DNA from: Candidatus Jorgensenbacteria bacterium RIFCSPLOWO2_12_FULL_42_11
Lineage (GTDB): Bacteria > Patescibacteriota > Minisyncoccia > UBA6257 > MFKM01
DNA length: 11,168 nucleotides
Assembly (NCBI GenBank): GCA_001779575.1
Contig: MFKM01000037.1
Span: forward strand, 1 to 11,168
Direction of reading: 5' to 3'
Shown one piece after another: positions 1-5,591 of the stretch (position 1 is its first letter; each line of letters opens with the position of its first letter). Both the position numbers and the translations under genes were made by a program. Under the pieces are notes generated by a model that was not told the DNA's origin, ran no database searches, and saw only the letters and a program-made list of their open reading frames with translations.

Positions 1-453
1 GAGGCGGTTATTGAGCATGAAAAAGTAACGGTGCGGATAATTTGCGACCGGGGAGTAACCCATGAAATTGTCCGGCACCGCTTGGCTTCTTATTGCCAGG
101 AATCCACCCGATACTGCAACTACAAATCCTTGGGAATACAGGTTATCGAACCTTTCTTCTTCGTCGGGAGTGATAAAAAATATCTGGTCTGGAAGATAGC
201 AATGGAAGCTTCGGAAAGAGCTTATAACGACCTTATTGAGTTAGGAGCCACCCCCCAGGAAGCGCGAACGGTTTTACCTAATTCTCTGAAAACAGAAATC
301 GTGATGACTTATAATATCAGAGAATGGCGGCATTTCTTCAAACTCCGTTGCTCAAAAGGAGCTCATCCTCAAATGCGAGAAATCAGCATTCCGCTTCTTA
401 AAGAATTTCAGAAACGGATTCCGGTTCTTTTTGATGATATCACTATTGAGTAA
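1..453 (+). CDS. thyX: Flavin-dependent thymidylate synthase ThyX, 5'-truncated by the window edge
   Basis: ThyX methylates dUMP to dTMP in the cytosol, using methylenetetrahydrofolate as carbon donor and FAD/NADPH as reductant. The reading frame is open from base 1 (reading EAVIEHEKVTVRIICDRG), so the GTG at 31 is internal and the true start lies outside the window. The ThyX signature RHR-x7-S is seen as RHRLASYCQES followed by TRYCNY, which binds dUMP and FAD. The C-terminal part, with LPNSLKTEIVMTYNIREW and a later LRCSKGAHPQMREI, matches the conserved ThyX core. The signature has Cys where many ThyX proteins have Asn (SYCQES rather than SfNeqS). The gene ends in TAA and is followed at once by a terminator. 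It sits before tmk, which performs the next step to dTTP. The family call is firm; the missing N-terminus cannot be assessed. Confidence 0.95.
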   Translation, partial: EAVIEHEKVTVRIICDRGVTHEIVRHRLASYCQESTRYCNYKSLGIQVIEPFFFVGSDKKYLVWKIAMEASERAYNDLIELGATPQEARTVLPNSLKTEIVMTYNIREWRHFFKLRCSKGAHPQMREISIPLLKEFQKRIPVLFDDITIE

Positions 454-454
454 A

Positions 455-483
455 TTGACCCCAAAGACCTTCTGATTTAAAAT
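455..483 (+). promoter_or_regulatory. Predicted sigma70-type promoter for tmk, embedded in the thyX terminator
   Basis: The -35 TTGACC (455-460) lies just after the thyX stop codon. A 17-base spacer follows, then the -10 TAAAAT (478-483), which is the loop region of the terminator hairpin. Both boxes match consensus at five of six positions. Initiation near 490 would make an RNA carrying only the right arm of the hairpin, so it could not form the terminator and would reach tmk with a leader of about 20 nt. The promoter is predicted from sequence only. Confidence 0.6.
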
Positions 484-509
484 TAAATCAGAAGGTCTTT
501 TTATTTTTG
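463..509 (+). terminator. Intrinsic terminator after thyX
   Basis: A perfect 16-bp stem pairs 463-478 with 485-500 around a 6-base loop (479-484), followed by a T-rich tract, ttatttttg (501-509). There is no T-tract on the other side, so it acts on plus-strand transcripts. The tmk start codon is at 511, directly after the T-tract, so nearly the whole thyX-tmk gap is this hairpin. Confidence 0.9.
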
Positions 510-510
510 T

Positions 511-1107
511 ATGAGAAAGAATCCTTATCCTGGTAAATTTATTGTGTTCGAGGGCCTTGATGGTTCCGGCCAAAGCACGCAAGTGAAACTTTTAGCGGAA
601 TTTTTGAAAAGAAAAAAACATCAAGTTTTAACAACCAAAGAGCCGACTCTGGATTCGACGGCTGGTAAATTAATAAGAAAAGTATTGGATAAAAAGAAAA
701 AAATACCTCCTCAAAAACTTCAGGAACTATATGCCCGGGACAGGCAAGAACATTTAAAAAAAGTTATTATCCCCGCTCTTAAAAAAGGGAAAACCGTTAT
801 TTCGGATAGATATTTTTTCTCATCTTTTGCTTACGGCGGTTTAGACGTTCCTTTTTCTTATTTATTAAAAATCAATGATAAATTTTTATTGCCTGATTTG
901 GTGTTTTTTATCAACACCAAACCGGAAACTTGTATTTTACGGATAGACAAAAGAGGTAAGAAGAATACTTTTTTTGAATGCAAAGACAAATTAGAAAAGG
1001 TTTATTGGAAATATAAAAAAATTCTTAAAAAATTTAAGAACGTAGTCGTCATTAATGGCGAAATAAGTATTTCGCGAATCCACCAAGAAATAAAAAAATA
1101 TGTTTAA
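511..1107 (+). CDS. tmk: Thymidylate kinase (dTMP kinase)
   Basis: Phosphorylates dTMP to dTDP with ATP, directly after ThyX in dTTP synthesis. The 198 residues are close to the usual family length. Visible motifs are the P-loop region EGLDGSGQST (14-23), TKEP (42-45), the ARDRQEH helix (75-81), DRYFFSSFAYGG (99-110) matching the dTMP-binding DRY/H-xxSxxAY motif, and a LID-like RIDKRGK (144-150) ahead of FFE. The P-loop Lys is replaced by Gln (Q21), which is unusual for a Walker A motif. The ATG at 511 is the only workable start: in-frame stops lie at 478 and 484, and the next start candidate (GTG at 544) would remove the first beta strand. No Shine-Dalgarno lies at a normal distance. The last 8 bases overlap gatB. 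Confidence 0.94.
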   Translation: MRKNPYPGKFIVFEGLDGSGQSTQVKLLAEFLKRKKHQVLTTKEPTLDSTAGKLIRKVLDKKKKIPPQKLQELYARDRQEHLKKVIIPALKKGKTVISDRYFFSSFAYGGLDVPFSYLLKINDKFLLPDLVFFINTKPETCILRIDKRGKKNTFFECKDKLEKVYWKYKKILKKFKNVVVINGEISISRIHQEIKKYV

Positions 1108-2515
1108 ACCGGTTATTGGTCTTGAGATTCACTGCGAATTAAAGACCAAAAGCAAAATGTTTTGCGGCTGTCCCAATAATTCCGATGAAACGCGGCCTAA
1201 TTTTAATGTCTGCCCGGTTTGCCTCGGCCACCCGGGAACGCTGCCGGTTATTAACCAAAAGGCCGTGGAATCGGTTCTCAAATTGGGTTTGGCGATAAAT
1301 GGCGAAATTTCTCCGATTTCCCGATTTGACCGAAAAAGTTATTTTTACTCCGACTTGCCTAAGGGCTACCAGATTTCTCAATACAAACAGCCGTTTGTCG
1401 AAGGAGGGGGCTTGAAAGGGGTAAAAATTACCAGAATTCATTTAGAAGAAGATACCGGCGCGCTTTCCCATGATAAGGGAAACCACACTTTGGTTGATTT
1501 TAACCGGGCCGGAGTTCCTTTAATGGAATTGGTCACGGAGCCGGATATTAAAAGCGGCGAAGAAGCGGTGGCTTTCGCTAAAGAATTGCAGTTGATTTTG
1601 CGCTATCTTGATATTTCGGAAGCCAATATGGAAAAAGGGCAGATGCGGGTGGAAGTGAATATCTCGCTTTCTCAAGATAATGAAATGGGCACTAAAGTGG
1701 AAATCAAAAACCTGAACTCTTTTAAGGCGGTGAAAGAAGCGGTTGACTATGAGATAAAAAGACAATCCGAAGTTTTGGAGGCGGGAGAGAAAATAATTCA
1801 CGAAACCCGCGGCTGGGACGATATAAAAAGAACAACGGTCAGCCAGCGCGGCAAGGAACAAGCCCATGATTACCGCTATTTTCCCGAACCGGATTTGCCG
1901 CCGCTGGATTTAGCCGAATTCAATCTTCGGGAATTAAAAGATTCGCTTCCGGAATTGCCGGAAGAGAAAAGAATTCGTCTGAGCCGGAATTATGGATTAA
2001 CGTCCGCGCAGGCGGACATACTTGTTGAAAATAGCGAAGCAGCCGACCATTTTGAAGAGGCGGCTAAAAAGCTGGATAAAAAAAAGACGGCTGCCGATTA
2101 CCAGACGCTTTTCAATTATTTGACTTCTGACATTTTTGGATTAATGGCCGAGAAAAAAATCGGCATTAAAGAATTAAAATTTCCTCCCAGCGGGACAGCC
2201 GAGGTAATCAATTTAATTGGCGAAAATAAAATTTCCAGCCGAATCGCCAAAGATGTTTTGAAAGAAATGGTTGAAACCGGCGGCGCTCCGTCGTTAATTA
2301 TTGAAAGCAAGGGGTTGAGACAGATTTCCGATGTCGGTGAAATTGAAAATGTTGTCAAAAAAATAATCGCTGAAAATCCGAAGGCGGTTGAAGATTACAA
2401 AAAAGGCAAAGAAAACGCCTTGCAATTTTTAATCGGTCAGGCGATGAAAAAACTCAAAGGCCAAGCCAATCCCGACATACTGCGAAAGCTTTTTGGGGAT
2501 TGCTTATCCAAATAA
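1100..2515 (+). CDS. gatB: Asp-tRNA(Asn)/Glu-tRNA(Gln) amidotransferase subunit B
   Basis: GatB is the kinase and tRNA-binding subunit of the GatCAB amidotransferase, which converts misacylated Glu-tRNA(Gln) and/or Asp-tRNA(Asn) to the correct aminoacyl-tRNA. Its 471 residues are full length. Visible features are a Cys set typical of the GatB zinc site (C22, C24, C38, C41 in FCGCP and VCPVCLGHPGTLP), YFYSDLPKGYQISQY (81-95), HLEEDTGAL (114-122), FNRAGVPLMELVTEPDI (134-150), KVEIKNLNSFKAVKEA (199-214) and AHDYRYFPEPDLPP (255-268). A C-terminal GatB/YqeY domain ends in GQAMKKLKGQANPDI. The ATG overlaps the tmk stop by 8 bases, indicating translational coupling, and no Shine-Dalgarno is seen. 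gatA and gatC are not in this window. Its last 62 bp overlap miaA on the other strand. Confidence 0.97.
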   Translation: MFKPVIGLEIHCELKTKSKMFCGCPNNSDETRPNFNVCPVCLGHPGTLPVINQKAVESVLKLGLAINGEISPISRFDRKSYFYSDLPKGYQISQYKQPFVEGGGLKGVKITRIHLEEDTGALSHDKGNHTLVDFNRAGVPLMELVTEPDIKSGEEAVAFAKELQLILRYLDISEANMEKGQMRVEVNISLSQDNEMGTKVEIKNLNSFKAVKEAVDYEIKRQSEVLEAGEKIIHETRGWDDIKRTTVSQRGKEQAHDYRYFPEPDLPPLDLAEFNLRELKDSLPELPEEKRIRLSRNYGLTSAQADILVENSEAADHFEEAAKKLDKKKTAADYQTLFNYLTSDIFGLMAEKKIGIKELKFPPSGTAEVINLIGENKISSRIAKDVLKEMVETGGAPSLIIESKGLRQISDVGEIENVVKKIIAENPKAVEDYKKGKENALQFLIGQAMKKLKGQANPDILRKLFGDCLSK

Positions 2516-3350
2516 TATCTTTATCTCTTTTAAACCAGGTCATTTGGCGTTTGGCGTAGCGGCGGATTTTTCTTTCCATTTGTTCGGTCATTTCTTCGCA
2601 AGAAATCAGTCCGCGCAGATAATCGGCGGCCAGTCGGTATTCCAAACCCAATGCGTTCAGGCGTTTCCAACTTAATCCTTCCCGGTGGAGTTTTTTTGTT
2701 TCTTCAACGAGCCCTTTTTTCAGCGTTTTTTTTAATCTTTGGCGGATTGACCGGCGAAGCTGGCTGACTGATTTTTTGAGGCCTATTTTGAGCGTTTGAT
2801 AGGGCGATTGTTTTTCAATTTTAGGCACCGGCCTTCCGGTTTTAAGAACGATTTCCAAAGCCCTGATTAATCTTCTTGGATTACGGGGGTCAATATCAAC
2901 CGCTCTTTCCGGGTCAAGGCCTTGAAGCATTTTAAACAGTTCTTCGGTGGATTTTTTCTCAAGCCGTCCGCGCAAACTTTTTTGAGGAGCGACGGCCGGC
3001 AATTTGTAATCATAAATCAAAGCATCAATGTAAAGTCCGCTGCCGCCGCAAATAATCGGAATTTTTCCTTTTTGGAAAATTTGCTTCAGGATTTTTTTGG
3101 CCGCTCTTTGATATTGGACAACGGTATAAATTTTTTTGGGCTTGGCTACATCTATCAGGTAATGCCTGATGCCGTTCATTTCTTTTTTCGTGATTTTTTC
3201 CGTGCCGATATCCAGACCTTTATAAACCTGCCGGGAATCAGCCGAAATTATTTCGCCGTTGAATTTTTTGGCAATTTTAATAGCCAGTTTTGATTTTCCC
3301 GAAGCCGTTGGCCCGAGAATGACGATGATTTTTGTTCCCTGTTTTTTCAT
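2454..3350 (-). CDS. miaA: tRNA dimethylallyltransferase (i6A37 synthase)
   Basis: MiaA transfers a dimethylallyl group to A37 of tRNAs that read codons beginning with U. The 298 residues fit the family. Motifs are the Walker A GPTASGKS (13-20), ISADSRQVYKGLDIGTEK (35-52) with the conserved DSRQVY, GGSGLYIDAL (102-111), IDPRNPRRLIRALEI (153-167), and a C-terminal RRYAKRQMTWFKRD matching the family's usual QxTWfrrd region. The ATG at 3350 precedes the P-loop by the usual short N-terminus and has no Shine-Dalgarno (AATAAATAAA). The gene ends in TGA inside gatB, so the last 20 sense codons of both proteins share the same DNA. No terminator fits between the two stop codons. A possible promoter lies at 3385-3413. 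Confidence 0.96.
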   Translation of the reverse strand: MKKQGTKIIVILGPTASGKSKLAIKIAKKFNGEIISADSRQVYKGLDIGTEKITKKEMNGIRHYLIDVAKPKKIYTVVQYQRAAKKILKQIFQKGKIPIICGGSGLYIDALIYDYKLPAVAPQKSLRGRLEKKSTEELFKMLQGLDPERAVDIDPRNPRRLIRALEIVLKTGRPVPKIEKQSPYQTLKIGLKKSVSQLRRSIRQRLKKTLKKGLVEETKKLHREGLSWKRLNALGLEYRLAADYLRGLISCEEMTEQMERKIRRYAKRQMTWFKRDKDIIWISNPQKAFAVCRDWLGL

Positions 3351-3384
3351 TTTATTTATTTTGAATTACCAAACTTCGGTTTTG

Positions 3385-3413
3385 AGAATAACAGGCAAAA
3401 AGATTTTCTTCAA
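3385..3413 (-). promoter_or_regulatory. Possible miaA promoter
   Basis: On the minus strand TTGAAG (3413-3408), a 17-base spacer and TATTCT (3390-3385) give a weak sigma70-like match (four of six in each box), with an expected start about 28 nt before the miaA ATG. It lies in the left arm of the large inverted repeat. The match is modest and the region is AT-rich, so chance is possible. Confidence 0.35.
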
Positions 3414-3505
3414 CCCGCTCACGTCCCTCCGCTCGCGAGCGGAGGGACGTGAGCGGAGGGGCTGCGCTTCCGTTTGGGTTTCAGAAAAATCTTTTTGTCT
3501 GTTAT
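3387..3505. repeat. Composite palindromic element (about 119 bp) with a perfect 42-bp core
   Basis: The core, 3415-3456, is a perfect palindrome: two 21-base arms meet at CGCG with no loop (half-site CCGCTCACGTCCCTCCGCTC plus G). It is GC-rich inside AT-rich DNA. It also carries GAGCGGAGGG as a direct repeat at 3437-3446 and 3451-3460. An outer inverted repeat flanks it: AATAACAGGCAAAAAGATTT begins at 3387 on the plus strand, and AATAACAGACAAAAAGATTT begins at 3505 on the minus strand. These arms run about 30 bases with few mismatches and one bulge. No T-tract adjoins the core, so it is not a standard terminator. It resembles a REP/BIME unit or a small non-autonomous element; no transposase or clear target duplication is visible. 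Function unknown. Confidence 0.85.
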
Positions 3506-3550
3506 TTACAATTTAGTTTTATAACTCAAAGCTATTTAATTATAACGGAA

Positions 3551-3584
3551 AATAAAAAATGTTCCGATGGTTATCGGAACATTT
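3551..3584 (-). terminator. Intrinsic terminator, minus strand, downstream of thrS and the mini-ORFs
   Basis: A perfect 12-bp stem pairs 3557-3568 with 3573-3584 around a 4-base loop (3569-3572). On the minus strand it runs into TTTTTTATT. It would end both the dnaE-thrS read-through RNA and the short transcript from the promoter at 3797-3825, since no other terminator lies after thrS. The plus strand also has a run of A/T but no good T-tract after the hairpin. Confidence 0.85.
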
Positions 3585-3601
3585 CAAAAAAAAGAGGCAG
3601 T

Positions 3602-3688
3602 TTAACGTCGTGCCCGGGACAAGATACAACAGCCCTCTTTGCAGCGGGCTATCGGCCGAATCAGCCAGCGAATATGGTTTATTGCCAT
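3602..3688 (-). CDS. Small ORF of 28 codons, possible leader peptide or small protein
   Basis: The predicted peptide begins MAINHIRWLIRPIARC and ends KEGCCILSRARR. It is strongly basic, with one Trp, three Cys and no recognised family. Support for translation is positional: AGAGGAGG lies 7 bases before the ATG, one of the best ribosome binding sites in the window, and the ORF sits between a consensus promoter and an intrinsic terminator. It is more GC-rich than the surrounding spacer. Six of its codons begin with U (Trp TGG, three Cys, Leu TTG, Ser TCC), the class read by tRNAs that MiaA modifies, and miaA is the next gene downstream. It could be a free small protein, a leader peptide, or a chance frame in a small RNA. 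Conservation cannot be judged from one sequence. Confidence 0.45.
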   Translation of the reverse strand: MAINHIRWLIRPIARCKEGCCILSRARR

Positions 3689-3728
3689 TTTAGTTCCTCC
3701 TCTCTTATTTTTCAGTTTTTTTATTATT

Positions 3729-3746
3729 TCAGAAATTTAATTCCAT
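3729..3746 (-). CDS. Mini-ORF of 5 codons (MELNF) in the same leader
   Basis: ATG GAA TTA AAT TTC TGA follows AGAGGTG at a suitable distance (4 bases of A/G-rich spacer). It lies about 40 nt upstream of the 28-codon ORF and inside the same predicted transcript. Such a short frame could easily be chance, and the ribosome binding site is the main argument for it. Confidence 0.25.
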   Translation of the reverse strand: MELNF

Positions 3747-3759
3747 TTTCACCTCTCTG

Positions 3760-3771
3760 ATCAGGCCTGAT
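3760..3771. repeat. 12-bp perfect palindrome in the leader, candidate operator
   Basis: ATCAGGCCTGAT is a perfect palindrome. It lies about 20-30 nt downstream of the predicted start of the small minus-strand transcript and just before the first mini-ORF's ribosome binding site. A regulator binding site or a short RNA structure are both possible; nothing here decides between them. Confidence 0.35.
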
Positions 3772-3796
3772 TTAATTTTTCAAAGAACATTTTTAC

Positions 3797-3825
3797 AAAA
3801 TAGCAGTCTTTGGGTTTTATGTCAA
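3797..3825 (-). promoter_or_regulatory. Strong sigma70-type promoter just downstream of thrS
   Basis: On the minus strand TTGACA (3825-3820, exact consensus) is separated by exactly 17 bases from TATTTT (3802-3797). The -35 box begins 5 bases after the thrS stop codon. It would start an RNA near 3790 that ends at the terminator at 3551-3584, roughly 240 nt long, covering both mini-ORFs. Confidence 0.7.
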
Positions 3826-3830
3826 TCCGC

Positions 3831-5576
3831 TTAGATTGCCTTATCGGCAATTTCTTTCTGGATTTTTTTGAGCAATTCTTCCAATTTGATTTCACCTTCC
3901 TGGCCGCGGCGGTAATGGCGGATATTAACGGTTTTGTTTGTTAATTCTTTGTCGCCGACCACTAAAATATAAGGAATTTTTTGGATTTCGGCTTCGCGGA
4001 TGCGTTTGGAAACCGTCAGATTGCCGTCGCTTAAAGAAACGCGGATATCGTTTTCTAATAATTTGGAATAAATTTCTTTGGCGTATTTTTGATGATCCGC
4101 TCCGATATTTATTATTTCCGCTTGAACAGGGGAGAGCCATAAAGGCAGGGCGCCGGCGTAATGTTCCAAAAGCACGCCGACAAAACGTTCAATGGAGCCA
4201 AGTAGCGCCCGATGAATCATAATCGGCTGTTCTTTTTCTCCTTTTTGATTGACATAGGTGAGGTTGAACTTTTCCGGCAGATTGAAATCAACCTGAATGG
4301 TGGTGCATTGCCATGGCCGACCCAACGAGTCTTTGATTTTTAAATCAATTTTCGGTCCGTAAAAAACGCCTTCGCCGGGGTCAACCTGGTATTTGAGATT
4401 ATTTTTTTCCAAAGCGTATTTTAAAGCCGCGGTCGCTTTTTTCCAGTTTTTGAGAGCGCCGATATATTTTGGGGGCCGGGTAGAGAGATAAATATCAAAA
4501 TCTTTGAAACCAAAGGCCCTAAATATCTTCAGGCCGAGCTTGAGGCAATTGGCGATTTCTTCATTAAGCTGGTCGGAAGAGCAGAAGATATGGGCATCGT
4601 CCTGGGTGAAGCCGCGGACTCTGGTCAGGCCGTGCAACACTCCCGATTTTTCAAAGCGATAAACCGTTCCCAATTCGGCATAACGCAAAGGCAGGTCGCG
4701 ATAGCTTTTCAGCTGGTGATTATAAATCAGAATATGGCCTGGGCAATTCATTGGTTTGACAACGTATTTTTCCTCTTCCACTTCCATCGGCGCGTACATA
4801 TTTTCGCGGTAGAAATTCCAATGGCCGGATTTTTTCCATAAATCAAGGCGGGCGATGTGGGGAGTCCGGAGAAGCTGGTAGCCGTTTTGGAGGTATTCTT
4901 TGACGCAGTAATCTTCAATAATTTGTCTTAACAACGCTCCTTTGGGATGCCACAAAGGAAGTCCCGGGCCGAATTCTTCGTCAAAATGAAAAAGGTTTAA
5001 TTTTTGGCCCAACAGCCGGTGGTCTCTTTTTTCGGCTTCGGATTGCTTCTCAATATAATCAAGCAATTCTTTTTTTGTTTCAAAAGCCAGACCGTAAATT
5101 CGGGTGAGCATTGGATTTTTTTCTTCACCTTTCCAATAAGCGCCGGCGATTTTCGTCAATTTAAAGGCCTCGGGATTTATTTCTTTGGCGCTTTTCACGT
5201 GAGGGCCGGCGCATAAATCAACAAATTCCCCGTTTTGATAAACGGTTATCTGTTTGGAAACCAGGTCTTTTATTAATTCAAGTTTATACGGCTGATTTTT
5301 GAATATTTTTTTAGCTTCGTTTTTGGAAACCAGTTTTCTCTTAAAAGCGACATTTTGTCTTATCAACTCTTTCATTCTTTTTTCAATTTTCGGCAAATCT
5401 TCGATGGATAATCCGCCTTCGCCGGAAGCCATAACGGGCAAGTCAAAATCGTAATAAAAACCGTTTTCAATGGCCGGTCCGATTCCGAATTTCACGTTCG
5501 GGAAAAACTCGCCAACCGCCGCGGCCATAATATGAGCTAAAGAGTGGCGAATTTTATTTAATTTGTCATTAGTCAT
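3831..5576 (-). CDS. thrS: Threonyl-tRNA synthetase lacking the TGS domain
   Basis: Charges tRNA(Thr) with threonine. The protein opens at RHSLAH, so the N-terminal TGS domain of classical ThrRS (E. coli, 642 aa) is absent and 581 residues remain. The editing domain is intact, with H11/H15 (HSLAH) and C122/H126 (DLCAGPH) to hydrolyse Ser-tRNA(Thr). In the catalytic core the zinc ligands C278, H329 and H455 keep exactly the spacing of E. coli C334, H385 and H511. Class II motif 2 (TVYRFEKSGVLHGLTRVRGF) and motif 3 (RALLGSIERF) are clear. The C-terminal anticodon-binding domain runs from about 480 to the end. The start is fixed by the dnaE stop 15 bases upstream; no Shine-Dalgarno is present. 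It is probably cotranscribed with dnaE. Confidence 0.97.
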   Translation of the reverse strand: MTNDKLNKIRHSLAHIMAAAVGEFFPNVKFGIGPAIENGFYYDFDLPVMASGEGGLSIEDLPKIEKRMKELIRQNVAFKRKLVSKNEAKKIFKNQPYKLELIKDLVSKQITVYQNGEFVDLCAGPHVKSAKEINPEAFKLTKIAGAYWKGEEKNPMLTRIYGLAFETKKELLDYIEKQSEAEKRDHRLLGQKLNLFHFDEEFGPGLPLWHPKGALLRQIIEDYCVKEYLQNGYQLLRTPHIARLDLWKKSGHWNFYRENMYAPMEVEEEKYVVKPMNCPGHILIYNHQLKSYRDLPLRYAELGTVYRFEKSGVLHGLTRVRGFTQDDAHIFCSSDQLNEEIANCLKLGLKIFRAFGFKDFDIYLSTRPPKYIGALKNWKKATAALKYALEKNNLKYQVDPGEGVFYGPKIDLKIKDSLGRPWQCTTIQVDFNLPEKFNLTYVNQKGEKEQPIMIHRALLGSIERFVGVLLEHYAGALPLWLSPVQAEIINIGADHQKYAKEIYSKLLENDIRVSLSDGNLTVSKRIREAEIQKIPYILVVGDKELTNKTVNIRHYRRGQEGEIKLEELLKKIQKEIADKAI

Positions 5577-5591
5577 TGGTCGTTAGTTATT

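Larger units (their letters stand above)
3351..3830. other. Gene-poor gap between miaA and thrS: what it holds
   Basis: No long coding region is supported here on either strand. Going leftward from thrS, the minus strand carries a consensus promoter, a short palindrome, two mini-ORFs with Shine-Dalgarno sequences and a terminator. Then come an AT-rich spacer (3506-3550), the palindromic element (3387-3505) and the miaA leader. I found no tRNA, rRNA or recognisable riboswitch. The plus-strand open frame across the palindrome and terminator has no family resemblance and looks like a shadow. Confidence 0.7.

Noticed and set aside
3415..3456. Palindrome as an intrinsic terminator or CRISPR repeat
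   Set aside because: There is no T-tract beside it on either strand, and there is no regularly spaced repeat array.
3449..3760. Plus-strand open frame of 103 codons
   Set aside because: It crosses the palindrome and runs antisense to the terminator and mini-ORF unit, with no ribosome binding site and no family-like composition.
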